64,000 nt of DNA from the NCBI GenBank assembly GCA_024180945.1, contig JAKSGN010000012.1, positions 372,001 to 436,000 on the forward strand, read 5' to 3'. Under the pieces are notes generated by a model, which was not told where the DNA came from, did not search any database, and saw only the letters and a program-made list of their open reading frames with translations. Every line of letters begins with the position of its first letter. Positions within the stretch are counted from its first letter, which is position 1. The translations under genes were made by a program, and so were the position numbers. Shown in pieces: positions 32,541 to 43,289 of this stretch. Source of the DNA: Macrophomina tecta. Lineage: Eukaryota > Ascomycota > Dothideomycetes > Botryosphaeriales > Botryosphaeriaceae.

Positions 32541-33486
32541 AAAAATGCCCTAGCATTGCGGGACGGTTGTGGCGTCTTACTACCTGACGGCCTGTGTTCG
32601 GTGTTCTTATGGCTTGCGTGGCGGTGCGTGCATGGCACGTTCCCTACGACCGGCGTCGGCTACGTCTTGAGTAACACACGACGTCGATATTTCAAAGGTA
32701 TGAGAAAGTAAAAGAGTTGTCCTCTATGATGTGCTAATGTTACTATTCATTTTACTTATCAATTCCGCTGGCTGTGTTTCAATGGACTGGAATAATGTGC
32801 GCATAGATTTCGATCCTGCTCTTTTATTTGCAGCTGACGGCGTAAGCCAGTGGCTGCAAATTAGACAGGTCAATGGTGAATGAGCAGGGAACTGACTTGC
32901 TTTAACAAGAAAAGTTTGGAAAGGAAGAAGGCCGATTAAAGTACTCCCCAAACTCGATGGAAGCCAGCGAGTCAAACTGACCCGGAGAAGTGGTCCGCTA
33001 CACTAGGCGACTGCGGGGTTATAGAAGCATTTCCCCGTCTATCCTGCACTTCAGGTCCGTGCAAAGGCAAACGCGGCAGCCCGCTTGAAGATCATCACTA
33101 TTCGCCTTGGATTCCCAGCGCAATGGGTTGAAGCAGTCGGTATACTCTTGAGTTGGCGCACGGTGATATTTGCGGCATTATTGGCACCATGAGTCTTCCA
33201 ACAGGCTTCAATTGAACGGTGGCAGGGCGCTCGTGAAGCTTCGATCGACGATAACTTGCGATCCTTGTCAACAAAAGTTCCCTGCCGCTAGAATTGTGGC
33301 GTTGTTAATTTAGGGATAGTTGCCATTGCGCAAGGATCCAAGTCGTGCACCCCGGATTTTCCCAGGCGTCCCGAAGGCCGCGACCAATGAAACACCTCTG
33401 GGCTTTTCCAAAGATGGCTATGCCCAGCGATGCGCTTGGGAGAATTTGCGAGCATGTGGCGGAGGCAAGACATCAATAGAAAGTTA
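32541..33486. other. No feature seen
   Basis: Only short frames occur (32724-32975 minus, 33288-33569 minus), without domain, splice support or repeat similarity. Confidence 0.35.
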
Positions 33487-33586
33487 ACGTAATCCACAAG
33501 CGAGTCGGACACACAAGCGAGTTGGACACGCGCGTCACCGCCAGCGCATTTAAGGGCAGATATCACCACAATAAATCCTTAGGATA
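33487..33586 (+). repeat. Left end of another pogo-like element
   Basis: ACGTAATCCACAAGCGAG followed by TCGGACACACAAGCGAG repeats the CACAAGCGAG subterminal motif twice. It resembles the TIRs of the element that follows at 33587, but the variant differs and no matching right end lies nearby. It is probably a truncated copy into which, or next to which, the 33587 element inserted. Confidence 0.5.
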
Positions 33587-34693
33587 ACGTATCCCACAAG
33601 CGAGCGGCGCACCCCATCAAAGCTCAATCGCTTTAAGTACGAATAACTCCGCAACGCCTTGGATAATTGACTATCTATAATAGAGAGCCTATTCTATAGT
33701 AGTTTGCGCAACTTTTTGACATGTGCGAGAGTTGTGACCAGACTCACCGCATTGCCCACATCGCCGTCGCTTCGTCGCAGGCCCATCCGATTGCGCACCA
33801 CCTTCGCGCGTTTCCGTCGAAATCTGCTGGTTAACAGCATTATTATAGACCAAATCCTGCCCAGCTTAAATCGTTAGCGTCCCGCGCTTCTGAATCCGCC
33901 TTTTTTGCCGCTTCTTGCGTCTCGTTGCGGCCTCGTTTGCCCTTTGAAGATTCGCGGCTTCCGCCTGCAAAAGGACAGCCGAATGCGCCATCATCACCGT
34001 AACCCATTCGCGATTGCCTGACTGAACAGTCTTTGATCGAGTACGTTGCTCCGATGCTGTAACAACCATTCCAGCTGCAATCATGCCCATAAGGAAGCCG
34101 ATTTCGTCGAAGTTGTAGATATCACCGTCCACGATCCCGTACTTCGCGATTGTATTCCGCACGAGCTCAAACCACTTCGTAACAATCTCAGGATCCTCGC
34201 ATTTCGCTCGCTGGTAGTCGTACTTGCGATTTAAATGCGTTTTTAGCTCGGGGGAGCGTCTCACAAAGTTGGAGGTCTAGTTCTTACCAACCTTTCCTCC
34301 AGCGCGATCGGCAAGTACTTTATTCGCCATATCTTCAACATCGCGAAGTCGGGGGGGAAATCCTCGCGAACCTAAGTCGAGGATACGCTTGACAATCACG
34401 AACTCTTCGAGATTGGTAAGTTTTCGAGAATTGGGCGTGCAATTGCGTCGTGAAGGGATACCGCCGCGTCGTCGCCTAAGCGTTGTTTCGGCGACACTAT
34501 AAGCCCTTGCAGCGCCTCGGGTAGTTTGATCTTCGTTTTGATCGATAGCTTGTGATGCTAGGAATAGATGAGCTTCATAAGAAGTAGATTGAGTATGTGT
34601 TGGTTGAGGCATAGATAACGAATGTTAGGGTGACGCGTTTTGTTGATGGGGTGCGCCGCTCGCTTGTGTGCGCCGCTCGCTTGTGGGATACGT
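33587..34693 (-). mobile_element. Internally deleted pogo/Fot1 element with TIRs and TA duplication
   Basis: The left end ACGTATCCCACAAGCGAG (33587) and the right end, its exact complement (to 34693), form TIRs of about 30 bp. The right end carries a second GCGCACACAAGCGAG unit. Both ends are bordered by TA (33585-33586, 34694-34695). The element is 1107 bp. It contains only the N-terminal and extreme C-terminal parts of the transposase, so it is non-autonomous but its ends look mobilisable. Confidence 0.85.
33866..34612 (-). pseudogene. pogo transposase remnant inside the deleted element
   Basis: From ATG 34612 (MPQPTHTQSTSYE) the frame covers the DNA-binding region (RRNCTPNSRKLTNLEE). It meets a TAG at 34277-34279 where the related copy at 36.6 kb has Trp (VGKNW), then continues RRSPELKTHLNRKYDYQRAK, FELVRNTIAKYG and NFDEIGFLMGM (first catalytic Asp). 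After GNREWVTVM it jumps to the C-terminal basic helix (AANLQRANEAATRRKK). The central DDE core is deleted. Confidence 0.8.
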
Positions 34694-34699
34694 TAAACT

Positions 34700-35214
34700 T
34701 GTATTTGAATACCTAGGTAAAGGGGAATGACCTTCTTTCCTGCTTGCGTAGCTTGAGTACGCCTTATAAGCTTAAGGACTTTTCATTCTAGAAGGGTTCT
34801 AAGTTCTTTCTTATGTGCTGTAATAAAGCCTGATGCTTCTGGATGTTTGAGCATTTGCTTGAAGGTTTTTGGCTTAGGTGGAAGTTGATCTCTGTGGATT
34901 CTTCTTGGGGTGCTCTTATTGCCTATAGAGGCGCCTGGAGCGGGTGGGGTGTCGTATTGGACTCGTAGGAGGGGTGGAAGACTGCTAACTGGCGCAGGGG
35001 TTGATTCGTGTGAGTCCTGCTGGCCATTTTGGTTGACAGTGCCCAAAGGCTTAGAGGGGCCTGGTGATGGTAAATAAGAGGTTTCCCATCCTGAATTGGT
35101 GGTGGGAACTTGTGGCTGCTCTTGAATCTCCTGGGATTCCGGCTCTACGTCTTGCGTGGACGCAGTTTGTTGTTGTGGGATCCGCACTATAATGGTATTA
35201 TTATTAGAGTCCTA
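34700..35214 (-). pseudogene. Copia polyprotein fragment
   Basis: The open frame 35187-34783, extended in frame to 35214, encodes a Pro/Ser/Gln-rich linker followed by DQLPPKPKTFKQMLKHPEASGF and KKELRTLLE, the conserved segment before the reverse transcriptase in Ty1/Copia polyproteins. After a TGA that replaces an Arg codon, the frame continues toward VIPLYLGIQV (family WVFKYK-like) and stops at the border of the 33587-34693 transposon. No RT core remains. Confidence 0.7.
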
Positions 35215-35248
35215 TTTAGGCTCCTGAGGATGACTGATTTTTGGAAGA

Positions 35249-35504
35249 TGTCGAACTTTGGTGGGCCTCAGGCCCGAACTCGGTGAGGTCAGAAGAGAGA
35301 ATCGAATTTCTGCCTGTCCTTCTAACTGAAGGAGAATGAGTGTCCTTAAATACATGAGTCTGAAACAGTATAACCGAGGAATTGAGAACATCCGAGGAAA
35401 AGTAGAAGATCCGAGGTGTAGGGCATACCGAGGAAGGAATCAATATAGAGCCTAAGGAAGCAATGATAAGTGTTGCCTAAAAAACAAGGGGATTCTGGTT
35501 GACA
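35249..35504 (-). repeat. 256-bp LTR, Copia-associated, minus strand
   Basis: On the minus strand it begins TGTCAACCAGAATCCCC at 35504 and ends TTCGACA at 35249. It is nearly identical to the plus-strand copy at 35907-36162 and has the same length. It stands directly upstream (in its own orientation) of the Copia fragment, so it is probably that element's 5' LTR. Confidence 0.8.
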
Positions 35505-35901
35505 GTTATTTATATAGAGCTGAAAGGCTCTCTGTAAAAGACGCTCTGAAGAAGCCTATTCTTAATCTTACGGACCTATTCACTACAAATAAAGGCACTC
35601 AAGTAACAGCTGAGTTTCTTAGAAAAACCAAGATATCCACGCGCCGGTGGATTCTTAACAACACGCCCGACGGGGTTTAAATACGTCCGACGCTTACACT
35701 CCTTTGTTTTCCATTACTATTCTCTCTTACTATCTCCTTAGAGGCCTGCCTCTCTTCTGGTTTTTAAGTCTACTATTCCTTGTGCTCTCCTAGAACGCTT
35801 CTTTTACAAGGAGCCTCCAGAAAATATATAACTAGAAACGGCTTCTAAAGCCCGTCTTTGATAGGCTCTGACTCAAGAACGACGTTAAACTAAATAAATA
35901 A
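35505..35901. other. AT-rich spacer between two inverted LTRs
   Basis: No coding sequence is seen. A segment near 35720-35790 (CTCCTTAGAGGCCTGCCTCTCTTC...CTATTCC) resembles 21070-21120, so part of it may be a dispersed repeat. It ends in a short TAAA microsatellite (35890-35906). Confidence 0.4.
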
Positions 35902-35906
35902 ATAAA

Positions 35907-36162
35907 TGTCAACCAGAATCCCCTTGTTTTTCAGGCAACAATCATTATTGCTTCCTTAGGCTCTACATTGATTCCTTCCTCGGTATCCCCTACACCTCGG
36001 GTCTTCTACTTTTCCTCGGATGTTCTCAATTCCTCGGTTATACTGTTTCAGATTCATGTATTTAAGGACACTCATTCTCCTTCAGTTAGAAGGACAGGCA
36101 GAAATTCGATTCTCTCTTCTGACCTCACCGAGTTCGGGCCTGAGGCCCACCCAAATTCGACA
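35907..36162 (+). repeat. 256-bp solo LTR with TSD ATAAA
   Basis: It begins TGTCAACCAG at 35907 and ends TTCGACA at 36162. Perfect 5-bp direct repeats ATAAA lie at 35902-35906 and 36163-36167. It interrupts or borders the pogo transposase remnant on the right and is inverted relative to the LTR at 35249-35504. Confidence 0.85.
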
Positions 36163-37014
36163 ATAAACGTAAGCTCATTTGTCGTCCAACCGTTATCGCT
36201 CGTTGCGATAACCCAATTGCCTGGTATATCGTCGCTGTACCAAGCTGAAAGGTGGTATTGCCCCTTGAGTATCACGAACGGCGGGATTGCCCACCCTTTC
36301 GCGTTGACTCCCTGGATCACCGAAACCCATTCGCGATTGCCTGGCTGCCATGTCTTTGGTCGAGCACGTCGTTCGGAGGCTGTGACAACCATTGCGGCTG
36401 CAATAACGCCCATAAGGAAGCCCGCTTCGTCAAAGTTGAAGATATCGTCGTCCACGATCCCGTACTTCGCGATTGTATTCCGTACGAGGCTAACCAGCCC
36501 GTAATAGGCTCTAGATCCTCGCATTTAGCCCTCTGGTCATCGTACTTGCGATTCAGACGAGTTCTGAGCTCAGGTGTCCGCTTTATGAAGTTGGTAGGCC
36601 AGTTCTTGCCAACCTGGCCTCCAGCGCGGTCAGCGAGGAGCTTATTCGCCATATCTTTAACGGCTTCGAGTCGGGGCGGAAATCCTCGCGAATCTAGGTC
36701 GAGAATACGTTCGACAAAAACGGATCCTTCGGTAGGCGTGAGCATTCGAGAGTTAGGTGCGCAATCGCGTCGGGAAGGGATTCCTTTAGCGCGTCGATTC
36801 ACGGTCGAGTAGTGGACGGCGTACTCCTTTGCGGCGCCTCGGGCGGTCGGAATTTGGTTTTTTTCTGGAGCGCTGAAACGGCTAGAATAACTGCGCCTTC
36901 ATTATTTAATGATTGATGATGAGTTGGTTGAGGCATCGCGTCTTAAAGAGAGGAGACGCGTTTTGGTGGGGAGGTGATGCACTCGCTTGTGATGGACTCA
37001 CTTGTGGAACACGT
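36163..37014 (-). pseudogene. pogo/Fot1 transposase remnant with right TIR
   Basis: On the minus strand the coding sequence begins at ATG 36936 (MPQPTHHQSLNNEG). It includes AKGIPSRRDCAPNSRML, EAVKDMANKLLADRAGGQ, VGKNWPTNFIKRTPEL, then after a frameshift near 36490 IAKYGIVDDDIFNFDEAGF, WVSVIQGVNAKGWAIPPF and WVIATSDNGWTTNE. The C-terminal half is lost at the solo LTR. The right terminus CACAAGTGAG...ACGT ends at 37014 next to TA. Confidence 0.8.
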
Positions 37015-37141
37015 TACCGACAGTTAAAAGTGCCCCTTAACACCACCACGCAGCTTCGGAGAAGCTTTCGAACGCCATGTCAATAGCAATGGACAAATGA
37101 TTGACACGAAGTGATGCCCTTGTTACTCTTCCGTCACTGCT

Positions 37142-40100
37142 TTAGCTCAACAGCCACACCAATACACCGCCATCGGCCAAGCACACTGCAGCCACTACTG
37201 CCCCCATAAACAGCCCTCTAAGCAATCCCATGCCTTCCCTCTTACTGACCGCACAAAGAACAGCCACCAGAGCAAAGACCAAGTTAGCGACCACACTAAC
37301 AACAAACATAACATTGATTTCCTGACGAAGCTTCTGTCGACTTGTCCCAGCCAGAGTCCACGTAATCAGCAATACTATCACTGCCGCAGCAAGCGACGTC
37401 ATGCATAGTCGGAACTTGGTTGCTTCGCGCTTGACGCGGCGCTGCTCGAGGTCGGCCAGAAGCTCATCCGAGTTGGACGAATGGGCTCCAAGAGTTTGCG
37501 CCGGACCCGGGCGGTAGGCCCAGCGAGATTCCATTGCGAGGTCGTTCGGACGGAAGAGGTCGAGGAGACGATTGCCATGACTCTGTTGAGATGATTTGCC
37601 TGAGCGAGCAGATCTGTTGGGGTTATCAGATATCGTGCCGTAGTTGTGGGATCGAGAGCGGACAGGGGAGCTTGGCTCGCCATCATCGCTATCATTGGCA
37701 CTGTGCGCACTTGGTGAGGAGAAGAGCGAGTCTTGTTGAGAACGGCTGCCGCCTCCGAAGGTCTCTTTGAATTTCACAAACATCTTGCTGATAGTTTCTT
37801 GGCCGGGAATCTTGGGAGATTCAAACGGATCAACATAGATCACGTTGGCATCTTCCTCACCTTCTTTCGGATTATCGTACTCGTTCCAGTGACCTTGAGG
37901 GCTGTTTTTGACTCCCTGATGCTCGTTAATGGCGAAGTCGCGCAAGTTCGAACGCCTGGCCTTCTTGTTGGAAGTACTCTGCAGAGATGACTCGATCTCG
38001 TTCATGGAAGTTGCTGAAGACTCGCTGTGCATCGTTGTGTATCGGCTACTCTGCCCACCTGTGGCAGAGGAATTGGAGGCGGAGGTTTGCCTTGAGCTGT
38101 CGGGTTCCATGAATGGTATAGCGCTTCCACGACAGGAGAATTGCTTCGCCACGGCCTCTGGAACCTTTCTAATGTCACGCTCGAGCGTTGGTAGCTACAT
38201 GCAGTCAGCATACGCATCTGCTGCTGCAACAAAGTAAAGGTAAGCGCCTACCCAGTATGGCGGTTGCATAGCAGAAGGCTTGCAGCAAGTCCAGATTGCG
38301 TGGGCTTCCAAGGAGAAGCCCCTGATGCGTTCGGTCTGTAACCTCCATTAGCACTGTATCGATGAGACAAGCGGCGGAGAACTTACGAGATGGCTGTTGT
38401 CAAGAACTCGGACGAGGTCGTTTGTCTGCACTCCTTCACAACGAACCTCCAGAACAGCAAAAGGGAAGGCGGTAGCGTCTCTCCTGACCTTGTTTGACCA
38501 GTCGCTCTCCCTTAAATCGGCAAACATGGACGCTTTCATACAGATTTCTCTGTCCAGCGTCGCCCAAACACCGTGATCTGAGTCATTCTCCATGCCGACA
38601 AAACGACTACGCTTAGCGCAGACGCCTGCGATTGGACGCAAGTTTCTGTGAGACAACAGCCACGAGCGGAGATCGTCAACAGGATCATGCTCCGAGATAT
38701 CAGATTGAGAGACATTCTCCACGATCGGCGACAAACCAGGCGGCCTCCGAGAATGGAATGGTCTTTCTAGGTTCAAGAAGTTGTCCAAGTGCTTACGTTT
38801 CAGCTTAGCGCATACAGTCATGTTACCGTATTCTGCTTCAAGTGCACATGGTACAGACACTGCTGCTTCTCCACTGGCGTTCCATCTGGCGCTTCCCAGT
38901 ACTCGAGCTGTGGGCTTGCCTGGAGTTTCTTCCGTATCCTCAACGGTCATAGAGCTACGCTGCCGCGCATATCGGTCTGAATCGTCAATGAAAATAGCAC
39001 CGACATCAGCTGCTCTATCTTTGAAGCTATCCAGTCTCTTAGCCGAGTCTTGCCGCTTTGGAGTTTCGAATGGAGAAGTCGGCTGGGGTTTGATGGTTTT
39101 ACCCTCGAAAAGCCGCAAATTCTGAAGCAAAAGGATCTGTATCTCCACGACTTGCTCTGGATGCACCCAGTAAGCGGCCCGAGTCCCCGATGGCCCTAGA
39201 GGAAGCGTCGCCAAGGCCGTGTCAAGGTCCACTTCATTTGCAGTTTCAACGACAGCGCGAATATTTGAAGGAACAGCGTGCAAATCCGCGGATTGGGCCA
39301 TCACAGGGGTTTCGTGGCTGAATGCGATGTTGGGCGTTTGAGAGGTCTGGCCCGCTTGATAAGCTTCGCGCATAGAGTGCAGCGTGTCGCACCAGTAATG
39401 CAGCAAAGATGAAAGATCAGTCTGAGAGAAGGTACCGGGCTGGCTCAGCACCTCCTGCTTGAAGCGCTGCTCCAACGAGTCGGAGCGCGTCCATTTCTTA
39501 TATTTTTTGAGCAGCTTAGCAAACGCAAGCCGCTGCGCGCCAACAAATCGGGCCAGCGACCGAATCTCTTCGCCTGCTCTGCATGCAATTGGCCTGTGCC
39601 CTTACTTTGTTGCACACGATGTGGGCCTACCTTAGCACGTCGCCCTCTATCATGCCATACTTCTGCCGGCGCCTCTCAGATATTCTCCGGTCATTGGGGG
39701 CGGTGGCTCGCTCGCGTAGGGTAAATTGGTTGATCTGCTTCGTGATGTGGTCTGGGAAACGATCAACGGGGCGGCGCAGGAATGGGGGGACGGCAGGCGT
39801 ACTCAGGCGGCGCTCAATCTCGCCCGATTTGCTTCGCACAAAAAGATCGATGCGCTGGTGCTCCTGGGAGAGGATGTTGAACAGCTGGTCCTCGAACTGG
39901 CGGCGGTGGAGATCGGGCTGGCCGGAAATAGAGACGGCCTTGCCATTACCAGGGGTAGTGTGCTCCTTGATGAGATGCTTAATTTCGTCGTAGTCGACGT
40001 TGTCTGCGGCATGCGGGCAATTAGCGAGGCAACGTTACAGGCATTAGCGCAGGGCACAAAGGGCCGCATCGGCCGGAAGTGGAAGCGACTCACACGGCCA

Positions 40101-40145
40101 CCACTGAGGGACGGATCGCTGGCGCAGGGTTTCGCCGTACTTCAT
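37142..40145 (-). CDS. SPX-domain / VTC-like membrane protein, 900 aa
   Basis: Six exons: 40145-40094, 40003-39803, 39751-39631, 39578-38387, 38335-38252 and 38194-37142. The first intron is 90 bp and the others 50-57 bp. The N-terminus MKYGETLRQRS, NVDYDEIKHLIKEHT, QRLAFAKLLKKYKKWT is a classical SPX domain, which senses inositol pyrophosphates. Residues about 180-560 contain a VTC-like region (FVGMENDSDHGVWATLDREI, FPFAVLEVRCEG, LDNSHLTERIRGFSLEAHA). A long Ser-rich linker follows, then three C-terminal helices (AAAVIVLLITWTLAG, VVSVVANLVFALVAVLCA, FMGAVVAAVCLADGG) like the DUF202 membrane anchor of yeast Vtc proteins. The layout fits a vacuolar polyphosphate-synthesis or regulatory subunit, most like Vtc5. 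Catalytic competence was not checked. The 51-bp intron at 39752-39802 is in frame and easy to miss; removing it restores RRLNHITKQINQ. Confidence 0.88.
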
Positions 40146-42488
40146 TCTCCAGCAGAACTAATTTTAAGAGAAAAGGAACGCAGAAAGATGGGTCGGCGGA
40201 AAGGAGAGGCGGGCGGCGTCAGAGCGGCGGCTGTAGACGCACATGGCTCGTGTCGCGCAGGACGCGGACGCTGGGGAAGTCGTAGTGCCCGGGCGGGGGA
40301 GGGCGGATAACAAGGGCGCTGGGAACGGCGGGCTAGCAGCGGGCGGGCGGAGAGCAGCACGGCGCAGCCTGTGCGAGTCTGTGGAGCAACGGGCTCGCGC
40401 TAGCTGAATTTGGGCGTAGGAGGCAATGGGCAGCTTGGCTGCTACGCGTTGATAAAGTGGTCACCCAAGCCGCGCATGGTTGCGGTCAAGTCCACGATCA
40501 GCGTACTGGCTTTTGCAGCGTAACTGTCAATTTCGCGAAACCCCAAATTTTTCCACAACTTCAAAAGCACGATTCCTAGATCACTAACAACGCATTAGTA
40601 GATTTTTATAAAATTAAGTATAACTATAACTAGAGCTAACTCTCTAGATTATAAATATCTAATTACTTTTTAAAAATTCCTAGAAATAAGATAGAAAATT
40701 AGAATTTCTTTAAGTTCTTTCGATTTTTTGCGTAGTCTTGGCGTTTCTTGGCGGAAAGAACACGAAATTTACGCCTTTTACATATAGCATGGGAGAAGTA
40801 AGAATCTCCCTCCTAGGTTCGTGCTTCTAGTAGCACGGTAATACCGGTTACGACATCTCCCCTACCTTACATACTCGAAGCTTGCCTGTCAATCGCCGCG
40901 GCCGAAGGACATGCTGCGCATGTCCAGCCGGGCCCAGCAGGCGGCATGGAGATCGGAAACGGCTGCTCTACGGCGCGCATTAAAGTAAAGACGTTGGAGC
41001 TAAGACGAAGCCGTTGCTTGTCAATTCCCGGCGATCTCCGATAGCCACGGTACCCGGGTTTTGCAGCTTAACTGTCAATTTCGCCGACCGCCGAAATTTT
41101 TCACACACGCCTTTAGATACTAAGATAAGGAAGTTCGTTTTCTATCGTTATAATTGCAATTTGCATACTAAGTATCAGCCAGCCGTCAACCTCAGCGCGT
41201 TGGTCCTTGAACGCGTGGTACGGCTACAGCGTTTCTCCGGACCTACTCTTTGCGAGCTGCTCGAGCGCTTCGACTTATTGGTGTAGCGCACTGCTCGCCT
41301 CTGCTCCGAAGCCATGCTGTGCACATGTATGTGGCCGGGCTGGGGTCGCATAAGGGAAAGATCGGCCTTGGCGGACGCAACAAACCTGGCCTTTCAGTCG
41401 TCCGAGGGCGATTGCTGTTGCAGCGGGATTCGCGGCGCGATTTTGCTGCGCGGCCTGCAAGCCAATTGGAGAAGCTCATCTCCTTGTCCTCAAATCAGAC
41501 TACTAAAGGACTTTACCTTATTGTGAAGAAGTCCCTCGTGGAGGTAAGTTACTCAGAATACTCGAGGCCTGGCGCCCGAGTGTTACCCGGCTTTGGCCTA
41601 GCTGGTTCTGGGCCGCTCATCCCCACAGAGGCGCTACCTTCCGCATGCTAAGGTCCATCTAAGTACAAAGGGCTTAAGATACTCCGCGTTTTCGTCTTCG
41701 CCGACCCTCCTAGCGACTGCTTGCTTGCCGCAACTCTGGCTAATTGATCGCTTGCGCGGTCCGCCGTTTGCACACACTCCCTTGTCTCGGCTTGACCGAA
41801 ATTTCTGGGTCTGCCGCGCAACTGTTCTACTAGGAGCGCCTGCACTTACCAATGGGGCTAGTCCGCCATCAACCGACCAAACGATGACCCTAGTCGCCGG
41901 AACCACGTCTGCGTTGCGTCATGCTCAACTTGCTATACGCACCCGTAGGTCGAGCCATTATATTGCCGCTCTAACACTGCCGAGTTTTCTAGACAGCAGA
42001 GTGATGGACAAAAACGGGTGAATTAATTATAATGAATGAATTTACTGACTGGTTGAGTAGGTAGAGACTGTTTATGACTAAATAGAAGCAGTTGACAAAC
42101 TAGCAAACTAATATTAGATGTCAGAAACGGTTTTGATGCGATAACAGCTTGACTTATGTGTGGTGGCTGATACATTAATGATGCAGATCAGATGACGGCT
42201 GATCTCTGTTTCCATCAATTATTACTAGGAAGGTTATCTTAGGACTGTACTCACTATCGTTAGATAACCCCGTAATAGATCTACAGGAATCCAACTGCAA
42301 TACTCGCGATCGCGCGAGCGATTTATGACATCATCCAGTCGCGGGGCCAAATGGCGCGCGTGTCTGGACGATTCCTCACACTGCGCTGCCTCCTTAACAA
42401 AGAAAGCCGGCCGTTTAAAGAGGATCAACTTCGGCCAAACACAAATATTTAATAAGTCTTCATCATTCACCTTTCCCAACTCATCAAG
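40146..42488. other. Intergenic, with a 50-bp direct repeat pair
   Basis: No confident gene. The stretch 40580-40720 is AT-rich (TTATAAAATTAAG type). A ~49-bp sequence starting TTTTGCAGC occurs at 40511-40559 and 41059-41107. Open frames at 39726-40310 plus and 41250-41651 plus are shadows or unsupported. Confidence 0.4.
40511..41107 (+). repeat. Pair of ~49-bp direct repeats 548 bp apart
   Basis: TTTTGCAGCGTAACTGTCAA with TTTCGCGAAACCCCAAATTT (40511-40559), and TTTTGCAGCTTAACTGTCAA with TTTCGCCGACCGCCGAAATT (41059-41107). The first 30 bp are almost identical and both copies end in an AATTTTT(T)C-CACA block. They could be the ends of a ~600-bp insertion or shared regulatory sequence. No flanking duplication was found. 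Confidence 0.6.
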
Positions 42489-42753
42489 ATGGGAACGCTC
42501 GAAGAACATCCTGTTGCCAACGATCTTATTAGCGCTATTACTATCGCCCTGGTACTCCTATTCTTCACTATTGGCCTCCTGTTCGTTGTGTTCACACCCC
42601 CTACGGTTTCACATGTCCAGATAGAGGCGTACTCTCCACAGGAAGTTCTCCTTCTGCTGGACGATACGGCAACATCGAGCCTTTACGGCAAGTGGCTCGA
42701 TCGGCAGCGGCAAAGAGCTCCAGAGAGGTGGCTCGCAGCAAATCCGATTTGGT
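42489..42753 (+). pseudogene. First exon of a small membrane protein gene, cut by an LTR
   Basis: ATG 42489 (preceded by ATCAAG, a fair start context) encodes MGTLEEHPVANDLIS followed by one strong membrane helix (AITIALVLLFFTIGLLFVVF), then a soluble stretch (YSPQEVLLLLDDTATSSLYG, WLDRQRQRAPERW). The frame meets TGA two bases after a good donor (TTG|GTGAGTAGG), so the exon probably ends at 42753. The LTR begins at 42775, only about 20 bp into the presumed intron, and no downstream exon was found. I do not recognise the protein. Confidence 0.5.
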
Positions 42754-42774
42754 GAGTAGGGGTGATGAGACGGT

Positions 42775-43097
42775 TGTAACGAGCGGGCCTCTGCCTCTAA
42801 GGATCCAAACACCAAAGAGGGAGAAAACCTGTCGAGGGGGTTTTCCTTGAGTGGGTACAAGAAGAGGGTGAGAGCAAGTCGAACACGTGATGAGACTGAG
42901 CACTGCGTGCGAAGGCCGTGTTACCAATAGAGTCCAAATTCTATTGTTGAAGTTGACCACGAAGGTCAAAGCTATCTAAGGAGTGTGGTTTATATACAAG
43001 TAGGAAAGTGTATACAATCTGTATGCTCAGTAGGTACGTTGTGCTCAACCGCTACCTCTTCTGAGCGCGGTGGAGTGACTGAGCGGGAGTGCTCAAT
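42775..43097 (+). repeat. TGTAACG-type LTR, plus strand
   Basis: It begins TGTAACGAGCGGGCCTCTGC and matches the complement of 52078-51838 closely through GTGTATACAATCT (43020). The final ~75 bp differ from the 51.7 kb copy. The end at 43097 (TGCTCA) is a guess from length, and the flanks show no matching 5-bp duplication. Confidence 0.65.
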
Positions 43098-43240
43098 GGG
43101 CCCTGTCCGCTCATCTGTCTTGGCGAATGAGCGGGTGGGTCCAACTGATCGCGGGGATCACGTGATCTCGGATCCTTGTGTCCCCGACTTCTGTCGCTTC
43201 CAGCGGGGCTGGTTCCCAACTTCCTCGACCTGTGGAGGCT

Positions 43241-43287
43241 GCGCCGTAACATCTCGCTTGTGTGTTCATCTCGCTTGTGGAGTACGT
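43241..43287 (+). repeat. Right terminus of a pogo-like element
   Basis: CATCTCGCTTGTGTGTTCATCTCGCTTGTGG (in complement, two CACAAGCGAGATG units) ends ...ACGT at 43287, before TA. It is the same terminus family as 33587 and 37014, but no transposase coding sequence of this element remains to its left. Confidence 0.55.
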
Positions 43288-43289
43288 TA

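Noticed and set aside
37399..37710. Separate minus-strand frame in the SPX gene
   Set aside because: Shadow frame within exon 6 of the SPX gene; no independent evidence.
39726..40310. 194-codon plus-strand frame
   Set aside because: Antisense to the SPX exons, which join cleanly on the minus strand.
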